This document shows positions 27,224 to 35,956 of a stretch of DNA of 64,000 nt, piece by piece. The stretch is from Arcticibacter eurypsychrophilus. Lineage in GTDB: Bacteria > Bacteroidota > Bacteroidia > Sphingobacteriales > Sphingobacteriaceae. Numbering within the stretch: the stretch's first letter is position 1; each line of letters starts with the position of its first letter. Position numbers and translations under genes: made by a program. Where the stretch lies: assembly GCF_001730525.1 (NCBI RefSeq), contig NZ_MDFN01000001.1, positions 62,001-126,000 on the forward strand, in the 5' to 3' direction. The notes below the pieces were generated by a model, which worked only from the letters and a program-made list of their open reading frames with translations, searched no databases and had not been told where the DNA came from.

Positions 27224-28192
27224 TTATTGTTTCTGAATATCCCCGTATGCCTCAAGAATCCGCCTTACAAGCTTATGTCGAACCACATCATCCCCATTTA
27301 AATATATGATCTCAATCCCTTTGATATCAGTAAGAATCCGCAAAGCACTAGTTAATCCCGATTGCATTTTTTTAGGTAAATCCACTTGTGTGATATCTCC
27401 TGTCACTATAAATTTCGCAGTGGGACCCATTCGTGTTAAAAACATCTTAAGCTGCATATCCGTTGTATTCTGAGCTTCATCCAGAATAACAAAACAATTA
27501 TCAAGCGTTCTGCCTCTCATAAATGCCAGCGGGGCAACTTCAATTGTACGATTTTCTATGTACAGCTTCAATTTATCCGCAGGAATCATATCATCCAGTG
27601 CGTCATATAAAGGACGCAGATAAGGATCAATTTTCTCCTTCATGTCCCCTGGAAGAAAACCAAGGTTTTCACCGGCTTCAACTGCGGGCCTTGTTAATAT
27701 AATTCGCTTAATTTCCTTATTCTTCAAAGCTCTTACCGCCAGAGCTACTGCTGTATACGTTTTACCTGTTCCAGCAGGTCCAATAGCAAATAAGATATCA
27801 TTCTTATTAATACTTTCCACCATACGTCTCTGATTAGCCGTACGCGCTTTAACCACTATTCCATTTGGCCCGAAAACGATGGGTTCAGATCCTGCTAAAG
27901 GTGTCTCCAGTATCGATGAAGCACTTGAATCAGCGAAAAGACTAGCACCCAATAACGTCTCCAAATCGTTAGCGCTAAGGGCATCGAACTTCTCTACATG
28001 ATTATAGACCTTCTCAAAACGGTTTTTAAATAGCATCAGCTCCGTTTCATCACCTAACACTTTCAATTCCGATCCTCGTGCAACCATCTTGACTTTAGGA
28101 AATTGCCTTTTAATAAGCTCTAAATAGTCGTTATTAGGTCCCCAAAGCACTACGGGGTTTATGTTTTCAAGATCAATCCTTAATTCGTTCAA
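27224..28192 (-). CDS. PhoH family ATPase (PhoH-like/PhoL)
   Basis: A 322-residue ATP-binding protein linked to RNA metabolism. An N-terminal KH-like part (about 10-100) precedes the PhoH P-loop FAIGPAGTGKTYTAVALA (about 132-149), RPAVEAGENLGFLPGDMKEK, the Walker B FVILDEAQNTT and VTGDITQVDLP. The start codon is TTG, preceded by a rare strong Shine-Dalgarno for this genome (AAAGGAG, 3 nt from the start). Often paired with ybeY, which is not here. Confidence 0.92.
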   Translation of the reverse strand: MNELRIDLENINPVVLWGPNNDYLELIKRQFPKVKMVARGSELKVLGDETELMLFKNRFEKVYNHVEKFDALSANDLETLLGASLFADSSASSILETPLAGSEPIVFGPNGIVVKARTANQRRMVESINKNDILFAIGPAGTGKTYTAVALAVRALKNKEIKRIILTRPAVEAGENLGFLPGDMKEKIDPYLRPLYDALDDMIPADKLKLYIENRTIEVAPLAFMRGRTLDNCFVILDEAQNTTDMQLKMFLTRMGPTAKFIVTGDITQVDLPKKMQSGLTSALRILTDIKGIEIIYLNGDDVVRHKLVRRILEAYGDIQKQ

Positions 28193-28294
28193 GTTCTCCT
28201 TTTTTTAAAGTTTCCTGGTTTGATTATGCAATTAAAATTCAATATTTGCAGATACTATCGTATCACAAGAATAATAATAAATATTCACATTTTA

Positions 28295-29074
28295 ATGGCT
28301 GTAATTACTTTAACAACCGATCTCGGTGACAAAGATTTTTATCAGGCTGCTCTCAAAGGAAGCATCCTCTGTATACTGCCAAATGTAAACATTGTCGATA
28401 TTACACATAATATTGCAGCCTTTAACATTCCGCAGGCCGCTTTCGTTTTAAAAAATGCATTTCATTATTTCCCAAAAGGAACCGTACATCTTATTGGTAT
28501 AGATTGCGTGTATAATGAAAACATGCGTTATCTTGCCCTTCAGTATCATGGACATTACTTTGTGGGCTCTGACAATGGTATATTTTCCCTTATGTTTGAA
28601 GAAGCACCTACTGAGATTGTGGAAATAAATATTATTCAGGACTTAAAACATCTGCACTTCCCGCTAACAGATATTTTCACTAAAGCATGCTGCAGCGTTG
28701 CAGCCGGATATCCACTAAAAAGTATCGGAATTCCGGTGGAACATCTTCAGGAGAAGGTTAATTTACATCCGGTTATTGAAAAGAACATCATCCGGGCCAG
28801 CGTCATCTATATTGACTCCTTCCAAAACGTGATCACCAACATCTCAAAAGATCTTTTCTCTAAAGTTCAGGGAAACAGGAAGTTTAAATTAAATTTCAAA
28901 AGAAGTGAATCCATAACGCAATTAAGCTGGCATTATAATGAAGTTCCTGAAGGCGAAAAACTTTGCCTATTTGGTATCAGCAACAATCTTGAAATCGCTA
29001 TAAATAAAGGAAATGCAAGTCGTTTGCTTGGATTGTACCTCAATGACATCGTTACTGTAGAGTTTTACCCATAG
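28295..29074 (+). CDS. S-adenosyl-L-methionine hydrolase (adenosine-forming), DUF62 family
   Basis: SAM hydroxide adenosyltransferase, splitting SAM to adenosine and methionine. The ATG at 28295 (259 aa) gives MAVITLTTDLGDKDFYQAALKG, matching the family N-terminus; an upstream TTG adds 25 residues with no similarity. Other motifs are DITHNI, HLIGIDCVYN, VGSDNGIFSL and YIDSFQNVITNI. The family is related to fluorinase/chlorinase enzymes, but most members use water. The gene is divergent from phoH. Confidence 0.88.
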   Translation: MAVITLTTDLGDKDFYQAALKGSILCILPNVNIVDITHNIAAFNIPQAAFVLKNAFHYFPKGTVHLIGIDCVYNENMRYLALQYHGHYFVGSDNGIFSLMFEEAPTEIVEINIIQDLKHLHFPLTDIFTKACCSVAAGYPLKSIGIPVEHLQEKVNLHPVIEKNIIRASVIYIDSFQNVITNISKDLFSKVQGNRKFKLNFKRSESITQLSWHYNEVPEGEKLCLFGISNNLEIAINKGNASRLLGLYLNDIVTVEFYP

Positions 29075-29148
29075 CGAGAAGAAGAAGTTTGAAGTTTAAA
29101 TATGACGTGCAGGTGATTCTTTACTGATTTCATCTTTTTGATAATTTG

Positions 29149-29156
29149 TATTTTTG
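29149..29156 (+). promoter_or_regulatory. Candidate -7 element TATTTTTG for the MsbA-like exporter
   Basis: Exact TAnnTTTG match. It overlaps the upstream candidate start at 29154, which supports ATG 29190 as the true start with a leader of about 28 nt. Confidence 0.5.
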
Positions 29157-29189
29157 CACACCTATTTTAGGTTATCATATACAAATTCA

Positions 29190-31013
29190 ATGGCTCGAAA
29201 TAGATTTAACAGTGGTACTACTCCTGAACAGGAACTTAACAAAGCCAAAATAAATAAACAATCCATCCAAACAGCTTCCGGTCTCCTGTCTTATATCAGG
29301 CCATATCGTTTGAAGTTCATTTTCGGATTGGTCTTTCTCCTACTTTCCAGCTTAACAGGATTAGCTTTTCCTGCTTTGTTGGGAGCAATGATCGATGCAG
29401 CGAAAGGGGAGCCGACAAAGTGGTTCATGCCAAAAAGTATCAACGCAATAGGACAGATCTCTTTTGTCATTCTTTTCTTTCAGTCTATAGTATCTTTTTT
29501 TCGTATCCGCTTTTTTGTTGAGGTAGCAGAAAAGACCATTGCAGATATCAGGAGAAATACTTTTTTTAAATTGATTACCTTACCCATGGATTTTTTCGCA
29601 AGTCGAAGAGTAGGCGAATTAAACAGCCGCTTGTCGGCAGATTTATCACAAATTCAAGATACGATAACTACAACACTTGCAGAAATGATTCGACAGATCA
29701 TCCTGCTTGTAGGTGGCATTACACTTCTTATCCTGGTTTCACCAAAACTTACCCTATTTAACCTTGCCATTTTACCTCTGCTGGTTATATCTGCAGTATT
29801 GTTTGGAAAACAAATACGCAAGATATCCAGACAAGCTCAGGACAAATTGGCCGATTCAAATACCATAGTAGAAGAAACACTGCAGGGAATAGGTTCCGTA
29901 AAAGCATTTGCAAATGAAGCTTATGAGGCTGACCGATACGATAAAAGTCTAAGAGAAGTAGTAAAAATTGCACTTAGAGGTGCTACACTACGAGGTGGAT
30001 TTGCATCCTTTATCATATTTTGCTTATTTGGAGCTATTGTAGCTGTAATCTGGTATGGATCGCTGTTGGTTTCAGGAGGGAGCATGACTCCAGGAGGTCT
30101 CACTACTTACATTTTATATTCGATATTTGTAGGTGCAGCCATGGGAACATTCCCGGAGTTGTATGCAAATGTTCAAAAAGCACTTGGTGCTACTGAAAGA
30201 GTAATTGAGATTTTACAGGAAAAAAATGAACCGGTGTCTATCATCGCATCCGAAAATGCAACTAAAACAAAACTCAAGGGTAACCTGACGTTTAAAAATA
30301 TTCGCTTCTCTTACACTACCCGTAAAGAAATCACCGTTCTTGAAGATGTTTCCTTTCAAGCCAGAGCGGGAGAGCGTGTCGCTATTGTAGGTCCAAGCGG
30401 TGCAGGTAAATCAACTATCGCTTCTTTAATCTTACGATTTTATGAACCTCAGGGTGGAGAAATCTTATTTGACGAAAAACCATCCCAACTTTACCCACTT
30501 ACCGACATCCGGAATCAAGTGGCTATTGTACCACAGGATGTCATTTTGTTTGGTGGATCTATCCGCGAAAATATCGCTTATGGCAAATTAACCGCTTCGG
30601 ATGCTGAAATCATTGAATCAGCCAAACAGGCAAATGCACATAACTTTATTTCTGGTTTACCCGAGGGATACAACACATTGGTAGGGGAACGAGGCATTAA
30701 ATTATCGGGCGGACAGCGTCAACGTATCGCTATTGCCCGGGCATTACTGAAGGATCCCGCTATATTAATTCTGGATGAAGCGACTTCTTCCCTTGATTCC
30801 GAATCCGAACGTTTAGTACAGGAAGCGTTGGAAGTACTGATGAAAAACCGCACCTCGATTATCATTGCACATCGGTTGTCTACCATCCGTGAAGCTGACA
30901 CTATTCTGGTACTTGAAAAAGGAAAAGTTGTAGAAAGTGGCTCCCATGTAGAGTTGATGACTAAGGAAAATGGCCTATATAAGTATCTTAGCAATCTTCA
31001 ATACGAAGCCTAA
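29190..31013 (+). CDS. ABC transporter, fused permease/ATPase (MsbA-like lipid A exporter type)
   Basis: A 607-residue half-transporter that flips substrate across the inner membrane as a dimer. Six membrane helices fall within about 45-325, followed by the nucleotide-binding domain: Walker A VGPSGAGKSTIA, Q-loop VPQDVILFGGSIRENI, signature LSGGQRQRIAIARAL, Walker B ILDEATSSLD and the His in IIAHRLST. The overall type fits MsbA (lipid A-core) but the substrate is not certain; drug exporters have the same layout. The -7 element at 29149 fixes the start. Confidence 0.88.
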   Translation: MARNRFNSGTTPEQELNKAKINKQSIQTASGLLSYIRPYRLKFIFGLVFLLLSSLTGLAFPALLGAMIDAAKGEPTKWFMPKSINAIGQISFVILFFQSIVSFFRIRFFVEVAEKTIADIRRNTFFKLITLPMDFFASRRVGELNSRLSADLSQIQDTITTTLAEMIRQIILLVGGITLLILVSPKLTLFNLAILPLLVISAVLFGKQIRKISRQAQDKLADSNTIVEETLQGIGSVKAFANEAYEADRYDKSLREVVKIALRGATLRGGFASFIIFCLFGAIVAVIWYGSLLVSGGSMTPGGLTTYILYSIFVGAAMGTFPELYANVQKALGATERVIEILQEKNEPVSIIASENATKTKLKGNLTFKNIRFSYTTRKEITVLEDVSFQARAGERVAIVGPSGAGKSTIASLILRFYEPQGGEILFDEKPSQLYPLTDIRNQVAIVPQDVILFGGSIRENIAYGKLTASDAEIIESAKQANAHNFISGLPEGYNTLVGERGIKLSGGQRQRIAIARALLKDPAILILDEATSSLDSESERLVQEALEVLMKNRTSIIIAHRLSTIREADTILVLEKGKVVESGSHVELMTKENGLYKYLSNLQYEA

Positions 31014-31149
31014 TCTGTTTTTCATCAGCAGTATTATCGGCTTAATAACGCATTTTTTACAAAATAACGGCCATCCAAGCCTTTATGAATAAAAATGCTT
31101 TAATATATTTACCTGAATTGACTCTACAATATTATTTATAATTCTGGAC

Positions 31150-32541
31150 ATGAAATTAACAATATGGGGTGCGGCAAAACAGGTTACCGGAAGCATGCAT
31201 TTATTAGAAGTTGATAAATATAAAATCCTAATTGACTGCGGTTTAGATTACGAGCGCAGTACACGAGTGGAAGATAATGAAGCATTTCCTTTCAACCCTG
31301 CACAAATTGATGTCGTCATCTTAACTCATGCCCACATCGACCATTCAGGCAATCTTCCTACTCTAATACGTATGGGTTTTGAAGGACAAATTCTATGTAC
31401 TGCTCCTACTGCAGACCTGGCAGAGCTCCTATTACTTGATTCAGTAAATATCTTCCTTGGAAAGCAGCGTAAAAGATCACACCGTCATTCCCGTGGAGGT
31501 TCAAGTGGTCCCCGCCCCCTGTATCTACAGAAACATGTTATGGAGACAGCCGAACAATTTGTCACCATTGCTTTCAATAAACCATTTCGATTAAACGGAG
31601 ATGTGGAGGTTGAGCTCATCCCTTCAGGACATTTACTTGGAGCAGCCTCCGTTATCTTTACCGTATCAGAGTTTGGACAAAAGCGGAAAATAGCATTCTC
31701 TGGAGATCTCGGCCGTAAAAACTACCCGGTCATTATTGATCCGCAACAACTTCCAGCAGTAGATTTCCTTGTTTGCGAATCGACCTACGGCGGTCGTTAT
31801 CATTCCAGGGATGAAACAATTGAAGAAGTTCTTATCAGGACGATTGAAGAAACCTGTATTAAAAATCCGGGAAGACTAATTATTCCAGCATTTAGTATTG
31901 GCCGTACTCAAGCGCTGGTTTACACCCTGAACAAGATTTTTTCCATTGGCAAACTTCCACCTGTAAAGATTTTCGTAGACAGTCCCATGGCCAATTATGC
32001 CACTGAAATCTTTCGCAAGCACCATGACATGCTCAATGAAGAGGCTACATCATTTTATAAGCGCAATGGAGATGAGTTTGAATTCGATAATCTCTATTAT
32101 GTGCAAAGCATGAAAGAAAGTAAGACCATATCGAATTACCTTGAGCCCTGTATCATCGTCTCTTCAGCAGGAATGCTTGAAGGAGGCCGAATTCAGGATC
32201 ATCTGTATCACAATATTCAAAATTACTATTGCACCATTTTATTTGTCGGTTATAGCGCAAAAGGAACGCTAGGGCATCGTTTATTGCGGGGCGATCCATT
32301 TGTACACCTGCGGGATAAGGAGTTAGCGGTTTATGCAACTATAAAACGAACCGATAATTTAAGCGGACATGCAGACCATACTGATTTAATCAATATCATA
32401 GAAGCCCAGGATAAAAAACAATTAAAAAATATTTTCCTTGTCCATGGAGAGCCTGAGAGTATGGAGGTTATGAAAGATCAATTGGAACAGGATGGCTATT
32501 CAGTTACTATTCCTGAAAAAGGACAAACCTTTATCATTTAA
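31150..32541 (+). CDS. MBL-fold RNA-processing exonuclease (beta-CASP family)
   Basis: A 463-residue metallo-beta-lactamase with beta-CASP and RMMBL parts, as in CPSF73-related nucleases and bacterial YSH1-like proteins. Visible motifs are LTHAHIDHSGNLPTLIRMGF (HxHxDH), IPSGHLLGAAS, FSGDLGR, a beta-CASP segment with IIPAFSIGRTQALVY, SSAGMLEGGR and C-terminal SGHADH plus FLVHGEPE. It probably processes RNA. The following HAD phosphatase starts 22 bp after its stop. Confidence 0.9.
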   Translation: MKLTIWGAAKQVTGSMHLLEVDKYKILIDCGLDYERSTRVEDNEAFPFNPAQIDVVILTHAHIDHSGNLPTLIRMGFEGQILCTAPTADLAELLLLDSVNIFLGKQRKRSHRHSRGGSSGPRPLYLQKHVMETAEQFVTIAFNKPFRLNGDVEVELIPSGHLLGAASVIFTVSEFGQKRKIAFSGDLGRKNYPVIIDPQQLPAVDFLVCESTYGGRYHSRDETIEEVLIRTIEETCIKNPGRLIIPAFSIGRTQALVYTLNKIFSIGKLPPVKIFVDSPMANYATEIFRKHHDMLNEEATSFYKRNGDEFEFDNLYYVQSMKESKTISNYLEPCIIVSSAGMLEGGRIQDHLYHNIQNYYCTILFVGYSAKGTLGHRLLRGDPFVHLRDKELAVYATIKRTDNLSGHADHTDLINIIEAQDKKQLKNIFLVHGEPESMEVMKDQLEQDGYSVTIPEKGQTFII

Positions 32542-32563
32542 AAAAACCGGAACTTTACACCTG

Positions 32564-33196
32564 ATGAAAAAGCCTGATAGTATCATTTTTGATATGGATG
32601 GAACCCTTTGGGATCCAACAGATTTATATTTGCAAGCCTGGAACAGTGGTCTTAAAAAATTGGACATAGACCGGACATTAACTGCCGAAGAGTTAAAACC
32701 CCTTATGGGTGTAAACGGGAAAAGTGCTATGGAGCTGTTATTCCCTAGCTATAGTGATGAAGTACGTCAGCAGATTTCAGATACGGTAAATCAACAGCGA
32801 TGGGAACTGATTAAACAAGGTGGTGGAACCCTATATCCAGGAGCACAGGAAGGATTAAAGGAGCTTTCGAAAAATCATAAATTATTTATAGTGAGTAATT
32901 GTTCCAAGGGAACGATCGCCTTGTTCATGGAAAGAGCCGGAATAAAGTCTTATATAACAGACGAGATGGCTTATGGAGTCAATTTAATGCCTAAACACCA
33001 TAACATGCATCTGCTCATTGACAAGTATCAGCTACAAAATCCTATATATGTTGGAGATACAGACATCGACCGGGTTGAAAGCGAAAAAGCTGGGATTCCT
33101 TTCGTGTATGTAAGTTATGGATTTGCCATCGCAAAACGATTTGATCTGAGCTTTTCTAATTTCCATAGTCTTACTCAACATTTCACGAATCTATAA
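32564..33196 (+). CDS. HAD-superfamily phosphatase (phosphoglycolate phosphatase-like)
   Basis: A 210-residue hydrolase from ATG 32564; a longer frame from 32492 would overlap the nuclease gene and lacks similarity. Motif I is FDMDGTLWDP with the nucleophile Asp and acid-base Asp, motif II VSNCSKG, the cap lies between, and motif IV YVGDTDIDRVESEKAGIPF. Substrate unknown; likely a small phosphate ester. Probably co-transcribed with the upstream nuclease. Confidence 0.88.
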   Translation: MKKPDSIIFDMDGTLWDPTDLYLQAWNSGLKKLDIDRTLTAEELKPLMGVNGKSAMELLFPSYSDEVRQQISDTVNQQRWELIKQGGGTLYPGAQEGLKELSKNHKLFIVSNCSKGTIALFMERAGIKSYITDEMAYGVNLMPKHHNMHLLIDKYQLQNPIYVGDTDIDRVESEKAGIPFVYVSYGFAIAKRFDLSFSNFHSLTQHFTNL

Positions 33197-33225
33197 TAAA
33201 GTTTTTTCTTCACAGATTGCTAACA

Positions 33226-33340
33226 AAATAGACTCTATTTATTAAGCCATTCATCACCACAACTTAAAACAAGTTACATATCTTTCCCTTATCCTGGTTC
33301 TTTCTATCAGATTTCCTGAAGGTTAGCGGTAATGAATGGC
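33226..33340. repeat. Palindrome and long-range inverted repeat downstream of the HAD gene
   Basis: AAATAGACTCTATTT (33226-33240) is a perfect palindrome about a central C. Next to it GCCATTCATCACC (33246-33258) pairs with GGTAATGAATGGC (33328-33340) with one mismatch across 69 bp. A short hairpin AACTTAAAACAAGTT (33261-33275) lies inside. The arms could form a folded RNA of about 95 nt, but no promoter or U-run terminator was found, so function is open. Confidence 0.5.
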
Positions 33341-33378
33341 CTTATGCAACAAAAACGTTATTATATTGTTGAAGTAGT

Positions 33379-33552
33379 ATGATTAATGATAATATTTATA
33401 AAACTTATGTATTTACAGATCGGAATACCAACCATTGGATCCATCAATTAACAGTAAAAAAAACACCAGGAATACATGAACTGGTTAAATTAACAATTCA
33501 AGAGCTAACAGAAAAGCATTCCTTGCCCGAACAAGATATCATCGTTGAATAA
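33379..33552 (+). CDS. Small hypothetical protein (57 aa)
   Basis: A 57-residue ORF that begins MINDNIYKTYVFTDR and ends EKHSLPEQDIIVE, with mixed charge, no signal peptide and no cysteines. The amphipathic stretch ELVKLTIQELTEKH suggests a helix after two short strands. No family was recognised. It is the only reasonable ORF in an 870-bp gap; the composition looks protein-like, but there is no clear ribosome site or exact -7 box, so it may be non-coding. Confidence 0.4.
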   Translation: MINDNIYKTYVFTDRNTNHWIHQLTVKKTPGIHELVKLTIQELTEKHSLPEQDIIVE

Positions 33553-33820
33553 CGTGATCAGTTTTACGATCGGCTCTAACTCTATTTTTAAAATTTCGAA
33601 ATAAGAGTTCAATCCCGGCGAATAGGTTCTCTATTCCCTTTTACAAATCCCGATTTATTTTTAAAATACAACCAATTCCTCTTTGAAATGAAACACCTTC
33701 TTTTCTTAGGGGATGATTTGCCCCTTTCATCGCGAAAGTTCGAACCGGTATAAGCCTTAGCCTTTCATTCCATTATAAATATTTCCCTCCGATTTTAGTA
33801 CATTATCCCAACGATACAGC

Positions 33821-33856
33821 AGTGGTAATTAAGCAGCCAATTACTTAATTACCACT
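33821..33856. repeat. Perfect 13-bp inverted repeat with 10-bp loop
   Basis: AGTGGTAATTAAG (33821-33833) pairs with CTTAATTACCACT (33844-33856). No U-run follows in either direction, so it does not look like a normal terminator. Confidence 0.7.
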
Positions 33857-33902
33857 TATCTGCATTCAATTTATGCCGAATATATACTAATAAGAATCTA
33901 GC

Positions 33903-33938
33903 ATAAGTCCGACTTAAACCAGCTAAAGTGGGACTTAT
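33903..33938. repeat. 13-bp inverted repeat with one mismatch and 10-bp loop
   Basis: ATAAGTCCGACTT (33903-33915) pairs with AAGTGGGACTTAT (33926-33938), one mismatch. Stem and loop lengths equal those of the repeat 82 bp to its left. Confidence 0.65.
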
Positions 33939-33987
33939 ATGGGAATCTTACCGGAATCTTATTGGAATTACTATATATCATAGACAT

Positions 33988-34014
33988 AAAAAAAGCCATC
34001 CTCATGAGGATAGC
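33988..34014 (-). terminator. Rho-independent terminator of dps
   Basis: On the minus strand GCTATCCT-CATG-AGGATGGC forms an 8-bp stem with one G-U pair, followed by seven T residues. It lies 51 bp after the dps stop. Confidence 0.8.
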
Positions 34015-34064
34015 TTCTTTAGATTAGAGATGTAGGGCCAAGAAGGTCCTGAGTAAATACTTAA

Positions 34065-34544
34065 TTAACTTTTACCACAAAATGCTCTTAACATCCAGGT
34101 ATTTTTTTCTTTAAACTGCATAAAGCGATTGATCATATCATTTGTGCCATCATCCCCATGTGTTGCAGTAGATTCCATCAGTTTTCGTTCCATTTCAATT
34201 AGCGCAGTGAAATCTTCCAGAATGGCTTCAACTAATTGAACATCTTCCACTCCTATTGTGTTAATCTCTTTAATTGTAGCGGTATTAATATAATCCTTAT
34301 AAGTACTTAAAGGAGCCTTACCCAACGTTAGAATGCGTTCTGCTAATTCATCAATAGTAGCGACGGCATTGGTATATAATTCTTCAAACTTTACATGAAG
34401 AGTGAAAAAGCTTTTACCTTTAACATTCCAATGTGCACCGCGCAATTTTTGATAATGAATGTGATAGTTTGCTAAAAAATCGTTAAGCTCGTCAACGATT
34501 GGCCTTACTTCTGTATCAACCAATCCAATTTGTTCTGCTTCCAT
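34065..34544 (-). CDS. dps: DNA-protection during starvation protein (Dps/ferritin-like)
   Basis: A 159-residue four-helix Dps subunit that oxidises and stores iron in a 12-mer and shields DNA. The ferroxidase residues are in NYHIHYQKLRGAHWNVKGKSFFTLHVKFEELY: the His in AHWNVKG, the His in TLHVKFEELY, then Asp and Glu on the next helix (ATIDELAERIL). A short N-terminal tail lacks a Lys/Arg-rich DNA-binding patch, so DNA binding is uncertain. A TAnnTTTG promoter element and a strong terminator bracket it as a single-gene transcript. Confidence 0.93.
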   Translation of the reverse strand: MEAEQIGLVDTEVRPIVDELNDFLANYHIHYQKLRGAHWNVKGKSFFTLHVKFEELYTNAVATIDELAERILTLGKAPLSTYKDYINTATIKEINTIGVEDVQLVEAILEDFTALIEMERKLMESTATHGDDGTNDMINRFMQFKEKNTWMLRAFCGKS

Positions 34545-34571
34545 AATATTGTTACTGTTTTATAATGTAAC

Positions 34572-34579
34572 CAAAGTTA
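34572..34579 (-). promoter_or_regulatory. Candidate -7 element TAACTTTG for dps
   Basis: Exact TAnnTTTG match on the minus strand, 28 bp before the dps ATG, giving a leader of about 20 nt. Confidence 0.5.
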
Positions 34580-34595
34580 TTGTGTTAGGTTTGCC

Positions 34596-35939
34596 TTAAA
34601 GAATCTTTTTTCTCACGAAAAGGTTATAGTTTTCCTCTTTCTCTACATATATCTGGGTTCCTTTATCCAGGTATCCATCCATTGCAATAGCATCGTACCA
34701 CTTCCCTTCTATTTCAACTTTGCCGGAGGGACGCATGTACGTAGTTGTAATGCCGATTTTGTCTACCAGGCTTTCTACCTTTCGGCCTGCTACATAACCT
34801 AAATCAGAACGCTGTTCGTCCTCTAACACCAACCGCTTAAAAACAGGAGTGTTCATAATGGATTTTCCGAGGACAACAGAGAGTACAATAGAGCCTATCA
34901 TAGAACCAATCACTATAATCAGGGCGGTGGTGAGTTGTTCTGATCCGGTAACGGTAAAGTCAAAAAAGTCATTTAGTACCATACTCAATGCCAGACCTAG
35001 TATGATAAATACAATTCCAAGTATTCCTGCAACACCAAAACCAGGAATAACAAACACCTCCAGCATGAGTAGAATAATTCCTAGAATGAACAATCCGATT
35101 TCCCAATGTGCCGCTAATCCTTCTAAATACAAAGGAGCAAAAAACAGGGCGGCAGCAACAATGGAAACCAGTAAGGCAAAACCTATTCCGGGAGCCTGCA
35201 TTTCGAAATAGATCCCTCCAATAATGAGCAGAATTAAGATTCCGCTTACAAAGGGAGATATTAAAAAGGCGATAAGCCGATCGGTTAAAGTGACGACATG
35301 ATCAACACGATTATTCATATCCAGTCCTTCAGCTTTAAAGATTTGATCGATGCTGGTTACTTCCGCTTTACAGTAGCCTACCTTTAAGGCCTCTTTGCTG
35401 GTTAAAGTAAGCACCTTTCCTTTAGCATTTAAATTAGGAATTTCAACATCCGGATCTACAAATGCTTCAGCTATCTTCGGATTTCGACCCTTTGCCTCTG
35501 CAGTAGAGCGCATGAGTCCGCGCATATAAGACTGGTATTTTTCGGGCATTATAGCACCTTTGGTATCTACTACACTAGCCGCTCCGATACTTGCCCCTTT
35601 TTGCATATATATTACGTCACATGCAATAGAAATCAAGGCGCCTGCAGAAGCTGCGTTATTATCTATAAAAACAATTGTTTTCATAGGTGAATTCAGAATT
35701 TTTGAGCGGATAGAATCAGCATACTCCACCATGCCGCCAAATGTGTTCATCCTGATGATAATGGTAGATGCTTTTATCTCGGTAGCCTTTTCAAAGGCTT
35801 TTCTGGTTTGTCGCCAGGTTGCAGGCCCTATTTCATCATTCAAGTTAAAGACATAGACCTTAGAACTTTGGCAATATGAAAACGTGGGAAATAATAATAG
35901 GACGGCCAATAATGTTAAAAAAACAGGAGAACGGTACAT
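34596..35939 (-). CDS. NfeD-family membrane protein with ClpP-class serine protease domain
   Basis: From MYRSPVFLTLL (447 aa; an upstream start adds nine residues and would overlap the divergent gene). A signal peptide (to about 24) precedes a ClpP/SppA-like domain (about 25-230) with IIIRMNTFGGMVEYADSIR and the nucleophile segment DNNAASAGALISIACD. Four to five membrane helices (about 230-365) and a soluble OB-fold NfeD domain (about 385-447) follow. Related 1510-N proteases cleave stomatin partners; no stomatin gene is adjacent. Divergent from the DUF4905 gene with only 17 bp between starts. Confidence 0.88.
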   Translation of the reverse strand: MYRSPVFLTLLAVLLLFPTFSYCQSSKVYVFNLNDEIGPATWRQTRKAFEKATEIKASTIIIRMNTFGGMVEYADSIRSKILNSPMKTIVFIDNNAASAGALISIACDVIYMQKGASIGAASVVDTKGAIMPEKYQSYMRGLMRSTAEAKGRNPKIAEAFVDPDVEIPNLNAKGKVLTLTSKEALKVGYCKAEVTSIDQIFKAEGLDMNNRVDHVVTLTDRLIAFLISPFVSGILILLIIGGIYFEMQAPGIGFALLVSIVAAALFFAPLYLEGLAAHWEIGLFILGIILLMLEVFVIPGFGVAGILGIVFIILGLALSMVLNDFFDFTVTGSEQLTTALIIVIGSMIGSIVLSVVLGKSIMNTPVFKRLVLEDEQRSDLGYVAGRKVESLVDKIGITTTYMRPSGKVEIEGKWYDAIAMDGYLDKGTQIYVEKEENYNLFVRKKIL

Positions 35940-35945
35940 AATTAC

Positions 35946-35953
35946 TAATTTTG
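35946..35953 (+). promoter_or_regulatory. Candidate -7 element TAATTTTG, next to the DUF4905 start
   Basis: Exact TAnnTTTG match that ends only 3 bp before ATG 35957. If used, the RNA would begin at or next to the start codon, a leaderless message. Confidence 0.3.
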
Positions 35954-35956
35954 GAA

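Larger units (their letters stand above)
33553..33987. other. 435-bp non-coding region rich in inverted repeats
   Basis: No ORF was recognised. Between the small ORF and the dps terminator lie a hairpin at 33708-33725 (AGGGG/CCCCT), a second overlapping one at 33724-33738 (CTTTC/GAAAG), the perfect 13-bp inverted repeat at 33821-33856, the 13-bp repeat with one mismatch at 33903-33938, and three 11-bp near-repeats from 33942 to 33974 (GGAATCTTACC, GGAATCTTATT, GGAATTACTAT). Confidence 0.6.

Noticed and set aside
33724-33750. tRNA-like T-loop sequence GTTCGAACC
   Set aside because: No acceptor stem, D-arm or anticodon arm could be folded around it at tRNA spacing.
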